Notes under the pieces: model-generated
Seen by the model: only the letters and a program-made list of their open reading frames with translations
What the model was told of the DNA's origin: nothing
Database searches by the model: none
In this document: positions 1 to 9,381 of the stretch, one piece after another
How the letters are laid out: every line of letters begins with the position of its first letter
Position numbering within the stretch: the first letter of the stretch is position 1
Source of the DNA: Pontibacter sp. HSC-36F09
GTDB taxonomy: Bacteria; Bacteroidota; Bacteroidia; Cytophagales; Hymenobacteraceae
Length of the DNA stretch: 64,000 nt
Direction: 5' to 3'
NCBI RefSeq assembly: GCF_024171605.1
Contig: NZ_JALKAA010000001.1
Span: 310,001 to 374,000 of the forward strand
Program-made: the position numbers and the translations under genes

Positions 1-171
1 GGACTAATTTTTATACCTGTATCAACCAGATTCTCTATACCCATTTATTTATCTTTTAGGAAACAGTGTATGAATAGAATAAGCAATAAATAGTCAAATA
101 ATTAAATAAATAATACTAAAATATAACTATAAATCGTATTATTATAAACCTCTACTTATAACTGCTTGGCT

Positions 172-1578
172 ATGAACAAAATATACCTTACTTTTTGGAT
201 AACTGCCTTATTTTTTGCGCCGTTGCTGGTACAGGCCACGCACATTTACAGCGGCTACATCAGCTATACAACCGACCCACAGAACCCGCTTAAGTTTGAT
301 TTTGTGTTTACGCTTTACACAAAAGCCGCCTCATCTGCGGATGATCCTTTTGTATCCATAAGCATGGGCGATGGCAAGGTTCAGACGGTTGAAAGAGCCA
401 GAATTACTCCTTATTCCCATCGTTATGATAAGGAAATTTTCACCTGGAGCCATACCTACGCCGCGCCTGGAAACTATACCGTGCATTGGACTGGCGAGAA
501 CCGGAATGGGGGGATCATCAACATGGCAGCACCCAGTGACTTAATAACTTTGAAAATAGTTACACTCGTGAAGGCAGGTACCGCTACTCAAAATCTGCAT
601 GGGGCGAAGCTTGCCGGCGTACCAGTTACCGCAGCCTATACGGGTGAGCCATGGACCCACAATTTCTTAGCCTACGATGAGGATGGAGACTACCTGAAGT
701 ATGATCTGGTGACTCCCAAACACAGATCCTCTTCTTTCGAGATTGCCGATGTTCCCGGTTATTGGCCTCCGGAGGGGTTAACAGTGAGCGATTTTGGAGA
801 AATCCACTGGCCAAATCCCGTTCAAAAAGGAGAATATGTGATCGCTCTAAAAGTAACAGAAATGCGTGATGGCAGGGAAATAGGCCATATGATAGTCGAC
901 ATGACTTTTTTGGTGACCGAGCGGGCGGATCAACCTAAAATGAGCCTCCTGAACAAGAACCGCCTGACGGTGAACAGCGATGGTTCCATTCAGACCTGGC
1001 CCGGACAACCGGTGAAACTGGAATTTTACCTGAAAAAGAATCCGACCAGTGACTTGCCACTAAGTGCCAGGCCATTCGGGGAAATAGATACGTTAAAGCT
1101 AGTCAACACGTCGCTTGCTTTCCGGGATACTGCGGATGGTTTTGCCATTACCTACTCCTTCACTCCTGGCCCTGACATGGAGCGCACAGAGCCCTACCTA
1201 ATGGGCATGCGAGGCAGACCGGTAGAAGAATTTACGGGAGACAGGCTCCCTTATGGCAAAGTGGAGGATGCCTGGGCATTCGCGTACATTTACGTGGGAG
1301 AGCAGCGGCGTCCCCTGTCCTCCGGCGACGATTTCCCAACTGAAAGGCCAAAGTTATACCCCAACCCGGCGCGGAGCGAGTTCACCATTGAGGCACCCGA
1401 CCTGCCGGCCCTTCACCTGCTGATGCGCGACGTTACGGGCAAGGTGGTGGCAAGCTATACCTTGCGGCCGGGCAGAAACGATTTTGCCCGCCCGGCCAAA
1501 CTAGCCTCGGGACTCTATACCTATACCTTAACCAGCCAACTCTCACCCATTGAAACAGGCAAACTCATGCTGCAGTAA
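172..1578 (+). CDS. Secreted protein with T9SS type A C-terminal sorting domain
   Basis: A cell-surface or secreted protein of unknown function. The ATG at 172 is preferred over the in-frame TTG at 166 because it opens directly on a Sec signal peptide (MNKIYL, hydrophobic stretch, cleavage after VQA). The mature N-terminus begins THIYSGYISY, which resembles the start of other large Bacteroidota surface proteins. The middle (about residues 60-390) looks like beta-sandwich/PKD-type repeats. The last 75 residues begin KLYPNPARSEF and end with the usual beta-rich tail, the hallmark of type A sorting domains cleaved and attached by the type IX secretion system. It is followed by a strong shared terminator. 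No enzymatic motif was seen. Secretion route is well supported; function is not. Confidence 0.85.
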   Translation: MNKIYLTFWITALFFAPLLVQATHIYSGYISYTTDPQNPLKFDFVFTLYTKAASSADDPFVSISMGDGKVQTVERARITPYSHRYDKEIFTWSHTYAAPGNYTVHWTGENRNGGIINMAAPSDLITLKIVTLVKAGTATQNLHGAKLAGVPVTAAYTGEPWTHNFLAYDEDGDYLKYDLVTPKHRSSSFEIADVPGYWPPEGLTVSDFGEIHWPNPVQKGEYVIALKVTEMRDGREIGHMIVDMTFLVTERADQPKMSLLNKNRLTVNSDGSIQTWPGQPVKLEFYLKKNPTSDLPLSARPFGEIDTLKLVNTSLAFRDTADGFAITYSFTPGPDMERTEPYLMGMRGRPVEEFTGDRLPYGKVEDAWAFAYIYVGEQRRPLSSGDDFPTERPKLYPNPARSEFTIEAPDLPALHLLMRDVTGKVVASYTLRPGRNDFARPAKLASGLYTYTLTSQLSPIETGKLMLQ

Positions 1579-1593
1579 TTTATTCAAAAAAAA

Positions 1594-1621
1594 GCCTCCC
1601 TCAGTTGGTACTGAGGGAGGC
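1594..1621. terminator. Bidirectional rho-independent terminator
   Basis: A 12-bp perfect GC-rich stem (1594-1605 with 1610-1621) and a 4-nt loop, with A-rich sequence on the left and T-rich on the right. It sits between two convergent genes and can end both. Confidence 0.9.
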
Positions 1622-1635
1622 TTTTCTATACCTGT

Positions 1636-2967
1636 CTACTTTTTGCCTTTTCCTTCCATGTAGTTCAATGTCAGGCTGGTGAGGGTTTTTACGCCGAGCG
1701 TCAGGCCGCTTTCATCTATAAAGAAATCAGGTGTGTGGTGTGGGGCTACTTCTTCGGGCTTTTTGCCTTTCGACATACCGCCCACGAACAGGAACAGGCC
1801 CGGAATTTTCTCCTGGTAGAAAGCAAAATCCTCGGCGCCTGTCACAGCCTTGGCCAGTACCACCTTATCGCGGCCAGCCACAGTGTGCAGGGTGGGCAGC
1901 ATGCGTTCGGTTAAGGCCGGGTCGTTGTAGGTAACAGGTGTTTGCGGGATGATCTCCACTTCTGCCACTGCTCCGCTGGCTTCGGCAATTTTGGTGGCGG
2001 TGAGGTTGATTTTCTCGTGCAGCTTCTTCTGCATTTCCACGTCCAGCGCCCTGATCGTTCCTTCCATCAGCACCTCCTCCGGAATGATGTTGTTGCGCAC
2101 ACCACCGTGGATGCTGCCCACCGTGATCACAGCGGCGCCTTCCGGCAATTGTGTCTGTCGACTGATGATCGTTTGCAGGCCGTTGATGATCTGCGCTGAC
2201 ACCACGATCGGATCTATACCTGACCAAGGGTAAGCGCCGTGTACCTGCTTGCCTTTTACTTTTATGCGAAAGATATCAGCGCTCGCCATGGTCCCGCCCG
2301 GCGTGTACTTAATCGTACCCACCTCTGTTTGTGAGTTAATGTGCAGACCAAAGATCACTTCCGGTTTCGGTCCTTTGTCGAGCACGCCCTCTTTTACCAT
2401 CAAAGCTGCACCGCCTTCCTCACCTGCCGGAGATCCCTCCTCAGCAGGCTGGAAAATAAACTTCACGGTTCCTTTCAGGTCGCTTTTCATACCTGCCAGC
2501 ACTTCGGCTGCACCCATCAGCATGGCAATGTGCGTGTCGTGGCCGCAGGCATGCATCACACCTACCTCTTGTCCGTTGTAGGTACTGCGCTCCTTGGAGG
2601 CAAAGGGCACATCCGTTCGCTCCGTTACAGGCAAGCCGTCAATATCCGCGCGCAGGGCCACCACCGGGCCGGGTTTTCCGCCTTTCAGGATGCCCACCAC
2701 ACCGGTATGGGCCACGCCCGTTTGCACCTCTATACCTAGATTGCGGAGGTGAGTTGCAATTTTTTCGGCTGTCTTGGTTTCACGGTTGCCCAACTCCGGG
2801 TATTGGTGGAAGTCGCGCCGCCACTCGATCACTTTCGGCTCCAGTTTGTCGGCCATGGTGTTGGCCTTCGTCAACAGTTTGGAGTTCTGTGCAAAGGCAG
2901 GTATGGTAACCAGCAGCCCCAGGCAGAGAGGCAGTATTTTCTTAAGGAAGGTATAAGGTTGTGTCAT
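1636..2967 (-). CDS. Secreted M20 family amidohydrolase/metallopeptidase
   Basis: Member of the M20D amidohydrolase group (hippurate hydrolase, N-acyl amino acid amidohydrolase, IAA-amino acid hydrolase-like), which cleaves amide bonds of N-acylated amino acids with a di-metal centre. Seen motifs: WRRDFHQYPELGNRE near the mature N-terminus, MHACGHDTHIAML (Cys and His metal ligands), QPAEEG (catalytic Glu pair), GLHINS, and a late TGAEDFAFY. The start at 2967 (MTQPYTF) gives a good signal peptide ending IPAFAQ; the alternative TTG at 2979 adds only four residues. Export suggests scavenging of acylated amino acids or peptides in the periplasm. The exact substrate cannot be read from the sequence. 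Confidence 0.88.
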   Translation of the reverse strand: MTQPYTFLKKILPLCLGLLVTIPAFAQNSKLLTKANTMADKLEPKVIEWRRDFHQYPELGNRETKTAEKIATHLRNLGIEVQTGVAHTGVVGILKGGKPGPVVALRADIDGLPVTERTDVPFASKERSTYNGQEVGVMHACGHDTHIAMLMGAAEVLAGMKSDLKGTVKFIFQPAEEGSPAGEEGGAALMVKEGVLDKGPKPEVIFGLHINSQTEVGTIKYTPGGTMASADIFRIKVKGKQVHGAYPWSGIDPIVVSAQIINGLQTIISRQTQLPEGAAVITVGSIHGGVRNNIIPEEVLMEGTIRALDVEMQKKLHEKINLTATKIAEASGAVAEVEIIPQTPVTYNDPALTERMLPTLHTVAGRDKVVLAKAVTGAEDFAFYQEKIPGLFLFVGGMSKGKKPEEVAPHHTPDFFIDESGLTLGVKTLTSLTLNYMEGKGKK

Positions 2968-3032
2968 GTTCAGAGTCAAGTGTTTGCTTCCTCTAAAGCT
3001 ACATATTTTTTGGAACAGCCGTACAACATTCT

Positions 3033-3413
3033 ATGCTGCAAAAGTGGAAAGACACCGTCCGGAAACTCAAAGAGGACATCTATACCTTATACCTGGCCTA
3101 CCGCGACCAGCGTGTGTCTTTTTTTGCCCGTGTCGTACTGATCCTTACCGTTGCCTATGCCTTCAGCCCGATCGACCTGATCCCGGATTTTATACCTGTA
3201 CTCGGCTACCTCGACGATCTCATTCTGCTCCCGCTCGGGATTTGGCTCTCCCTTAAGCTGCTGCCCGTGGAGGTTGTAGAAGAGTACCGCGCAATGGCCA
3301 GGCAACAGCTCCTGGAACGAAAGCCTAACTACATCATGGCAGTTGTCATTGTCCTGGTCTGGCTCTTATTGGGTTTCTGGCTATACCTGCGCTTTGTGGT
3401 TCACGTAGACTAA
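3033..3413 (+). CDS. YkvA/DUF1232 family membrane protein
   Basis: Small integral membrane protein of 126 residues. The diagnostic DUF1232 core is FSPIDLIPDFIPVLGYLDDL at about residues 45-64, followed by a second hydrophobic segment; a third membrane segment lies at the C-terminus (MAVVIVLVWLLLGFWLYL). The family is common in bacteria, with no established biochemical role. It is divergent from the M20 gene, with only 65 bp between the two starts, so the promoters must share that spacer. The gene contains several copies of the dispersed TATACCT motif, including a CTA-TAC-CTG (Leu-Tyr-Leu) codon run near its 3' end. Confidence 0.85.
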   Translation: MLQKWKDTVRKLKEDIYTLYLAYRDQRVSFFARVVLILTVAYAFSPIDLIPDFIPVLGYLDDLILLPLGIWLSLKLLPVEVVEEYRAMARQQLLERKPNYIMAVVIVLVWLLLGFWLYLRFVVHVD

Positions 3414-3504
3414 ATTCAAAGTGATAAAACGGCCAGACCTTCTTCCCGCTTTTCATAAGCTGCAATAGAAAGTATATATTTACAGGAAATAACACCCATA
3501 CACG

Positions 3505-5343
3505 ATGACTGACGAGCAGAAGCTATTTTCAGAATTCAAGCCGGGCACAGCAACCGATTGGGCGAATCGCACACAGAAAGACCTGCGCGAAACCCCACTC
3601 GAAAGCCTGAACTGGCATACCTACGAAGGCATCACGATTAAGCCCTATTATACCCGCGAAGACACGCAACACCTGCCATTTGCTCAGCAGAAACCGGGTG
3701 ACTTCCCTTTTCTGCGCGGCAACACCGGCAGCGACAACAACTGGCAGAACATCCAGAAAATAAAAGCGCATGGCAACGGCATAACAGCCATTGACAAAGC
3801 CGCTGATGCCCTAAGCAGAGGCGCTGATGGTGTGCTCTTTATTGTGGAAAATCCGCAGGCTTTCGACGTTGCCTACCTGACCGAGCAACTCGACCTGACC
3901 TCGCAGTCTGTCAGTTATACCTTGGGTAGCGACCCGGCAGATTTTCTCAGAGGACTCTATACCTCGCTTTCTGAGCAGAACATCTCGCACCGCAACCTGA
4001 AGGGTTTTATGAACTACGACCCGATGTCAGGAAAAGGCCAGCTCACCGAGGACGAAAACAAGATTATCACCCAGGTGCTCGAACTTACCAAAGACAGCCC
4101 AGACTTTTACGGCGTTACGGTTTGTGGCACCAGTTTCAGCAGCATCGGCGCATCGCTCACACAGGAAGTAGCCTATACCCTGAGTGCTGCCGTAGCTTAT
4201 ACCGATCGTCTTACCACAGCTGGTGAGCCTCTGGAATCGGTGTTACGCAACATGCTGTTTTGCATGGGGGTCGGCACCAACTACTTTTTTGAGATCGCCA
4301 AATTGCGGGCTCTGCGCCTGCTTTGGGCTGCCGTAGTGGAGGCCTACCAGGCCGATCCGGCGCTGGCCGGCAAACTGCGCATCCACAGCACGACTTCCAG
4401 TTGGTACCAAACTACGCTCGACCCGTACGTGAACATGCTGCGCGTGACCACTGAGGCCATGTCGGCAGTTCTCTCCGGCGCTGATTCGCTTACTGTACTG
4501 CCATTTGACAGCACCTTTAAGGATTCAGATGAGTTCTCGGAGCGCATCGCCCGCAACGTGTCCATTATCCTGAAAGAGGAGTCATACCTGGACAAAGCCG
4601 TAGACCCCGCCGCCGGTTCTTACTACCTGGAGTCTCTCACCAACGAACTGGCTACCAAAGCATGGGAGCTTTTCAAAGAAGTGGAAGCACAGGGAGGATT
4701 TGAGGCCGCTTATGATAATGGATTTATTTTGGGCTCAATCACCGAAGTAAACCGCCAGAAGTTCCGCGACATCGCCACAGGCCGTATGGTGCTGGTAGGC
4801 ACTAACAAATACCCGAACCCGAAAGAGAAGATTGACTTTGACCCGGAGGAACTAATCCAACGCGCCGAGTTCGATACAACCCGCGCCGCCTACCCGACTG
4901 AGGTGATGCGCATGGCCACTGAGCTGCATTTGCGTAAGCGCAAACGTCGTCCAAGGGCAGTTATCGCCGTGATCGGACAGGCTGCCAAGCTCCACATCAA
5001 CGCCTCTTTTGCAAAAGAATTTTTCACCTGCGCCGGTTTCGAAACCGATATGCAACAGTATGATAACGTGGAAACAGCCGCCGCCCGCCTGCTGCATGCA
5101 GCAGCCGAGGTAGTAGTTGTGTCTACTTCCGAAGCAACGTATGCCCGCGAGTTTGGTCCCAAGATTCGTCAGCACGAATCCAGGCCGACCATCATCATGG
5201 CCGACGATCCGCAGCACATGAAAGACGAACTGGTAGCCCACGGGTATGACGAGTTCATCTTCGAAGACTGCGACATGTCGACTATACTGGAGCTGGTGCA
5301 GAAGCGCCTGGAGCGCGAAGAGAACAATGGTGGCACGCAATAA
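3505..5343 (+). CDS. mutA: Methylmalonyl-CoA mutase small (beta) subunit
   Basis: Non-catalytic partner of the B12-dependent heterodimeric mutase that interconverts succinyl-CoA and methylmalonyl-CoA. The first 450 residues follow the TIM-barrel mutase fold (KPYYTREDTQHLP, ELTKDSP, FCMGVGTNYFFEIAKLRALR, IHSTTSSWYQT, DPAAGSYYLE). The C-terminal 130 residues are a Rossmann-like B12-binding domain that lacks the DxHxxG cobalamin ligand motif: the equivalent stretch is GQAAKLHINASF. This is normal for the small subunit. At 612 aa it matches the family. Its usual partner mutB normally follows directly; here two other genes intervene. A near-consensus -7 element (TATATTTA) lies about 25 bp upstream of the ATG. 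Confidence 0.95.
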   Translation: MTDEQKLFSEFKPGTATDWANRTQKDLRETPLESLNWHTYEGITIKPYYTREDTQHLPFAQQKPGDFPFLRGNTGSDNNWQNIQKIKAHGNGITAIDKAADALSRGADGVLFIVENPQAFDVAYLTEQLDLTSQSVSYTLGSDPADFLRGLYTSLSEQNISHRNLKGFMNYDPMSGKGQLTEDENKIITQVLELTKDSPDFYGVTVCGTSFSSIGASLTQEVAYTLSAAVAYTDRLTTAGEPLESVLRNMLFCMGVGTNYFFEIAKLRALRLLWAAVVEAYQADPALAGKLRIHSTTSSWYQTTLDPYVNMLRVTTEAMSAVLSGADSLTVLPFDSTFKDSDEFSERIARNVSIILKEESYLDKAVDPAAGSYYLESLTNELATKAWELFKEVEAQGGFEAAYDNGFILGSITEVNRQKFRDIATGRMVLVGTNKYPNPKEKIDFDPEELIQRAEFDTTRAAYPTEVMRMATELHLRKRKRRPRAVIAVIGQAAKLHINASFAKEFFTCAGFETDMQQYDNVETAAARLLHAAAEVVVVSTSEATYAREFGPKIRQHESRPTIIMADDPQHMKDELVAHGYDEFIFEDCDMSTILELVQKRLEREENNGGTQ

Positions 5344-5379
5344 ACAGCCTTCACATTCAAAAACAACAAACCAGCAACC

Positions 5380-5751
5380 ATGAACGACGCGATCACAGAA
5401 GTTAAGCAAGCCCTCGACGGGCAGGTAGCCGCTTGGAACAACGGCGAACTGGAGAAGGCGATGGACTTTTACTGGGAGTCGCCGGACATGCTCTGGATCA
5501 GCCGTAACGGCACTGAAAAAGGATGGCAGGAAGTGCTGGAGATGTTCCAAACCGACTTCACCGACCGCAGCAAAATGGGCGACTATACCTACGAACCCTT
5601 GCACATTGAGCAGGTAGGACCGGAAGCCGTGTACTACGTGTACCGCTGGAAGATCGACCTGCAAGGCAAAAAACTGATGGGCGGCGTATCATCACAGCTT
5701 TGGAAAAAGGTAAATGGCCGCTGGGTCATCACCTCCGAGCACGCAAGTTAA
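5380..5751 (+). CDS. NTF2-like/SnoaL-type (DUF4440-like) protein
   Basis: A 123-residue protein with the cone-shaped NTF2-like pattern: an N-terminal helix (EVKQALDGQVAAWNNGELEKAMDFYW), then alternating strands ending in KVNGRWVITSEHAS. Such proteins are small-molecule-binding or enzymatic domains of varied function. It begins 36 bp after mutA, so it is probably co-transcribed. No catalytic pair could be assigned, and a role in propionate metabolism would only be a guess from position. The 3' end abuts the first copy of the CACTCATT-type repeat. Confidence 0.75.
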   Translation: MNDAITEVKQALDGQVAAWNNGELEKAMDFYWESPDMLWISRNGTEKGWQEVLEMFQTDFTDRSKMGDYTYEPLHIEQVGPEAVYYVYRWKIDLQGKKLMGGVSSQLWKKVNGRWVITSEHAS

Positions 5752-5909
5752 ATTAGTGAATGAGTGATTTAGTGATGGAGCGAATACTTCCCCTTGAATT
5801 TCCTCAATCAAACCTCATTCAGGAATATAAGTAATTATTGAGTTTTGAAGAGTAAATGTATTGATAGAAAAATCACTCATTCACTCCATCACTCATTCAA
5901 AAATAAAAC
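5752..5909. repeat. Spacer bounded by inverted CACTCATT-type repeats
   Basis: The left arm (5756-5780) contains GTGAATGAGTG and GTGATGGAG. The right arm (5873-5899) contains their reverse complements CACTCATTCAC (5874-5884) and CTCCATCAC (5884-5892). The AT-rich middle has no ORF. The right arm ends 10 bp before the GNAT start codon. A 32-bp stretch (5873-5904) recurs exactly at 6466-6497, upstream of mutB. It looks like a small non-coding repeat element, perhaps MITE-like. Confidence 0.75.
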
Positions 5910-6401
5910 ATGCAACTGAGTGACCTTACCATTAGAACGGCGTTAAAACCCGGAGACATTGGCTATATTACGTATCGCCACGGTACCCTTTACAGTAACG
6001 AGTACCATTATGGAATTGAGTTTGAGAGTTACATTGCCCAGGGGCTGCACGAATTCTTCAGCCAGTACGACCCGAACAAAGGCCGGGCCTGGCTGGCTGA
6101 GTATGAGGGCAGGATAGTCGGGACGATCTTCCTGATGCACCGCCCCGGGAATGTGGCCCAGGTGAGGTACTTTCTGATAGAGCCGGAATTCAGGGGCATC
6201 GGCCTGGGCAAAAAGCTCATGAAGCTGGCCATGGACTTCTACAGGGAGAAAGGCTATACCTCCGCCTTCCTTTGGACGACCCATGAACAGGAAGGCGCCA
6301 TCGCTTTGTATAAACGCTATGGCTTTAAGCTGACGGAAGAGAAACCTTCCACTGCTTTTGGCAAAGCACTGACAGAACAACGGTTTGACCTGTTTTCCTG
6401 A
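5910..6401 (+). CDS. GNAT family N-acetyltransferase
   Basis: A 163-residue acetyl-CoA-dependent acyltransferase of the GNAT fold. The CoA-binding motif A is EPEFRGIGLGKKLMKLAMDF (about residues 91-110), the Arg/Gln-x-x-Gly-x-Gly/Ala loop. Motif B follows with ALYKRYGFKLTEE. The acceptor substrate is not evident. The gene lies between two copies of the same 32-bp repeat and splits what is normally a contiguous mutA-mutB pair, so it may be a later insertion. The ATG at 5910 is the only good start and has no Shine-Dalgarno sequence, as usual in this phylum. Confidence 0.85.
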   Translation: MQLSDLTIRTALKPGDIGYITYRHGTLYSNEYHYGIEFESYIAQGLHEFFSQYDPNKGRAWLAEYEGRIVGTIFLMHRPGNVAQVRYFLIEPEFRGIGLGKKLMKLAMDFYREKGYTSAFLWTTHEQEGAIALYKRYGFKLTEEKPSTAFGKALTEQRFDLFS

Positions 6402-6503
6402 GCCGAGGCATCCGAAACTCAAAAAAAATAGAACGACGCGCGAATGAGTCGACAGAAAATAGAACTCACTCATTCACTCCATCACTCATTCAAAAATTAA
6501 CCC
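6402..6503. repeat. Second copy of the CACTCATT-type repeat upstream of mutB
   Basis: Positions 6466-6497 repeat 5873-5904 exactly for 32 bp, again ending a few bases before a start codon. An inverted GAATGAGT lies at 6442-6449. With the element at 5752-5909 it brackets the GNAT gene. No gene is present here. Confidence 0.75.
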
Positions 6504-8657
6504 ATGAAACCTGACTTTTCGAACATAGACATCAACAAAGTCGCCAAAGCGGAGCACGGGCAGAAAAACCCACTGCAGCCGAAGGACTGGAAAACAGCCG
6601 AGCAGATTCCGCTCAAGAGCTACTATACCTCCGAGGATGTGCAACACTTCGAGCACCTGGACTTTGCTGCTGGTCTGCCGCCATACCTACGCGGCCCTTA
6701 TAGCACCATGTATGTGCAAAAGCCGTGGACAATCCGCCAGTATGCCGGTTTCTCCACTGCCGAAGAATCCAACGCCTTCTACCGTCGCAACCTGGCCGGC
6801 GGACAGAAAGGTCTCTCGGTAGCTTTCGACCTTGCCACACACCGCGGCTACGACTCCGACCATCCGCGTGTGGTAGGCGACGTGGGCAAAGCCGGTGTGG
6901 CCATCGATTCGGTGGAGGACATGAAAATCCTCTTCGACCAGATTCCGCTCAATGAGATGTCGGTGTCGATGACGATGAACGGAGCCGTGCTGCCGATCAT
7001 GGCCTTTTATATTGTGGCAGCAGAGGAGCAGGGCGTAACGCCGGAGCAGCTGAGTGGCACGATCCAGAACGACATCCTGAAGGAGTTTATGGTGCGCAAC
7101 ACCTACATCTACCCGCCGGAGCCGAGCATGAAGATCATCGCTGACATCTTTGAGTATACCTCCCAGAATATGCCGCGCTTCAACTCGATTTCTATTTCAG
7201 GCTACCACATGCAAGAAGCCGGCGCCACCGCCGACATTGAACTGGCCTATACCCTGGCTGATGGCCTGGAGTATGTGCGCACCGGTCTCAAAGCAGGTAT
7301 GGACATCGACGTATTTGCGCCACGCCTTTCTTTCTTCTGGGCCATCGGCATGAACCACTTCATGGAGATCGCCAAAATGCGTGCCGCCCGTATGTTATGG
7401 GCCAAGCTGATCCAACAGTTCAACCCCAAAAACCCGAAATCACTGGCGCTGCGCACGCACTGTCAGACTTCCGGCTGGAGCTTGACCGAGCAGGACCCGT
7501 TCAACAACGTGACCCGCACCTGTGTGGAGGCGCTGGCCGCTGCCTTGGGTGGTACTCAAAGCTTGCATACCAACGCACTTGACGAGGCCATCGCGCTCCC
7601 AACCGACTTCTCGGCCCGCATTGCCCGTAACACGCAGATATACCTGCAACAGGAAACCAATATCACCAAAGTGGTAGACCCTTGGGGAGGCTCTTATTAC
7701 GTAGAAGCCCTCACGCATGAGATCGCGCACAAAGCCTGGGCTTTGATTGAGGAAGTGGAGGAGCTCGGTGGTATGGCCAAAGCCATTGAGACCGGTCTGC
7801 CAAAAATGCGCATCGAAGAGGCTGCTGCCCGCAAGCAGGCCCGCATCGACTCGGGCAAGGATGTGATTGTGGGCGTGAACAAATTCCGTCCGGACCAGAT
7901 TCAGGAAATCGACATCCTCGACATTGACAACACCGTGGTGCGCGAGTCGCAGCTCCGCAGACTGGCCCAGGTAAAAGAAAACCGCGACAACCAGGCCGTG
8001 GATGAAGCACTGCAAGCCCTGACCTTGGCTGCTGAGTCTGGTGAAGGTAATTTGCTGGAACTGGCCGTGAACGCTGCCCGCTACCGCGCTACACTGGGCG
8101 AGATTTCTGATGCATTAGAGAAAATTTACGGAAGACACAAAGCTGTGATACGATCCATATCAGGTATATACTCTGCCGAGCTCTCCGACGACGAGAACTT
8201 TGAGCGGGCAAAAGTGCTGGCTGATCAGTTCGAGGAACTGGAAGGTCGCCGGCCACGCATCATGGTCGCTAAGATGGGGCAGGATGGTCACGACCGTGGC
8301 TCTAAGGTGATTGCCACCTCCTTCGCCGACCTCGGCTTCGACGTGGACATTGGCCCACTCTTCCAGACCCCGGCCGAAGTAGCCATGCAAGCCGCCGAGA
8401 ACGACGTGCATGTGGTGGGTGTATCTTCGCTGGCAGCCGGCCACAAAACGCTGGTGCCGCAGCTGATCGGGGAACTACGCAAACTCGGCCGCGAAGACAT
8501 CATGGTGATTGTAGGTGGCGTTATACCTGCCCAGGATTATGATTTCCTGTTCAAAGCCGGCGCTACAGGCGTCTTCGGACCGGGCACGATCATCTCCGTA
8601 GCGGCTCAAAATATCCTGGAGCAATTGATCAGGAGAGCCGTGGAATCTGGAAGTTAA
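6504..8657 (+). CDS. mutB: Methylmalonyl-CoA mutase large (alpha) subunit
   Basis: Catalytic, adenosylcobalamin-dependent subunit that interconverts succinyl-CoA and (R)-methylmalonyl-CoA. The TIM-barrel half has the conserved runs [60 protein letters not shown] and [10 protein letters not shown]. The C-terminal B12 domain carries MGQDGHDRG, with D594-x-H596 supplying the lower axial cobalamin ligand, followed by DIGPLFQTP and [14 protein letters not shown]. At 717 aa it is full length. The start is set by the ATG directly after the second repeat. MutA lies upstream across two unrelated genes, and the chaperone MeaB lies 4.5 kb downstream. Confidence 0.97.
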   Translation: MKPDFSNIDINKVAKAEHGQKNPLQPKDWKTAEQIPLKSYYTSEDVQHFEHLDFAAGLPPYLRGPYSTMYVQKPWTIRQYAGFSTAEESNAFYRRNLAGGQKGLSVAFDLATHRGYDSDHPRVVGDVGKAGVAIDSVEDMKILFDQIPLNEMSVSMTMNGAVLPIMAFYIVAAEEQGVTPEQLSGTIQNDILKEFMVRNTYIYPPEPSMKIIADIFEYTSQNMPRFNSISISGYHMQEAGATADIELAYTLADGLEYVRTGLKAGMDIDVFAPRLSFFWAIGMNHFMEIAKMRAARMLWAKLIQQFNPKNPKSLALRTHCQTSGWSLTEQDPFNNVTRTCVEALAAALGGTQSLHTNALDEAIALPTDFSARIARNTQIYLQQETNITKVVDPWGGSYYVEALTHEIAHKAWALIEEVEELGGMAKAIETGLPKMRIEEAAARKQARIDSGKDVIVGVNKFRPDQIQEIDILDIDNTVVRESQLRRLAQVKENRDNQAVDEALQALTLAAESGEGNLLELAVNAARYRATLGEISDALEKIYGRHKAVIRSISGIYSAELSDDENFERAKVLADQFEELEGRRPRIMVAKMGQDGHDRGSKVIATSFADLGFDVDIGPLFQTPAEVAMQAAENDVHVVGVSSLAAGHKTLVPQLIGELRKLGREDIMVIVGGVIPAQDYDFLFKAGATGVFGPGTIISVAAQNILEQLIRRAVESGS

Positions 8658-8677
8658 AAGTTCAGAGTTAGCAATTG

Positions 8678-8710
8678 AAAGCTGCAGCTGCATTGGTCGG
8701 CTGCAGCTTT
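8678..8710 (+). terminator. Rho-independent terminator after mutB
   Basis: A 10-bp stem (8678-8687 with 8701-8710) followed by a T-run. It ends the mut transcript 20 bp after the stop codon. Confidence 0.85.
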
Positions 8711-8780
8711 TTCGTTTCCGGAAGACGATGGCCTTTCAGACGCACTCCCTGTTAGAAAGGATATACAGCATGACAGTACT

Positions 8781-8811
8781 TTGCTACAGCCCTTTTAAAG
8801 CTGTACCTTTG
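8781..8811 (+). promoter_or_regulatory. Bacteroidota-type promoter for the 8833 gene
   Basis: TTG at 8781-8783, a 20-nt gap, then TACCTTTG at 8804-8811. This fits the TTG/TAnnTTTG pattern read by the phylum's primary sigma factor. The start codon is 21 bp downstream. Confidence 0.7.
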
Positions 8812-8832
8812 TGGTAATTATACAATTGCCTT

Positions 8833-9240
8833 ATGTTATCTAAACCAACGAAATACATTCTATTAAGCCTCTCAGCTGCCCTCATCATCTACTTCATCTA
8901 CGACTCCTTTTCCCTGCCCAGTGTCGATGACCTGAAAGGCGATTTTAAAGAGGTGGCCTTTTACCGCAACGAGAATAACACCGGCCCAATCGTCAGGATT
9001 TACGCGGTGACACTTGCCGATACCCTGTGGCAGGAGATGGAAGCTTATGGTAACTACATGCCGCACACCAAGTATGGCACCACCAGGGTATACTTTTTCC
9101 TGAACAACCAGCCAGCTCCGGATCAGGTGCAACCCGGGCAGCCGAACTTCCCCTCTCAGTTTGAACCTCATACATTAGCCCGTTACGAAAAAGACGCCAT
9201 GGGACAAATATCCTTTGTGCGACACCCTTTTAGCCGCTAA
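8833..9240 (+). CDS. Small membrane-anchored hypothetical protein
   Basis: A 135-residue protein not matched to a known family. It has an N-terminal membrane segment (YILLSLSAALIIYFIYDSF, residues 8-26), probably an uncleaved anchor, then about 105 residues of soluble mixed alpha/beta sequence with a Pro/Gln-rich loop (QPAPDQVQPGQPNFPSQF). It has its own promoter and is flanked by terminated neighbours, so it is probably monocistronic. No catalytic motif was seen. Confidence 0.65.
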   Translation: MLSKPTKYILLSLSAALIIYFIYDSFSLPSVDDLKGDFKEVAFYRNENNTGPIVRIYAVTLADTLWQEMEAYGNYMPHTKYGTTRVYFFLNNQPAPDQVQPGQPNFPSQFEPHTLARYEKDAMGQISFVRHPFSR

Positions 9241-9381
9241 CAGAGGCTCTTTCGCTGCATTTCGCCACTTCTACTTATTGATAATTAAGTAGTTATAACC
9301 AGATAATTACAGCTTAGTTAGTAGGCTCATTCTTAAATTAATCGTAAAAGAGAGGATGTGAAACCTAAAAACTTAAAGGCT

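Noticed and set aside
3414..3504. Cobalamin riboswitch upstream of mutA
   Set aside because: The spacer is under 100 bp and has no B12-box-like sequence.
4852..5664. Long minus-strand frame inside mutA and the NTF2-like gene
   Set aside because: Antisense shadow of strongly conserved plus-strand genes; no family features.
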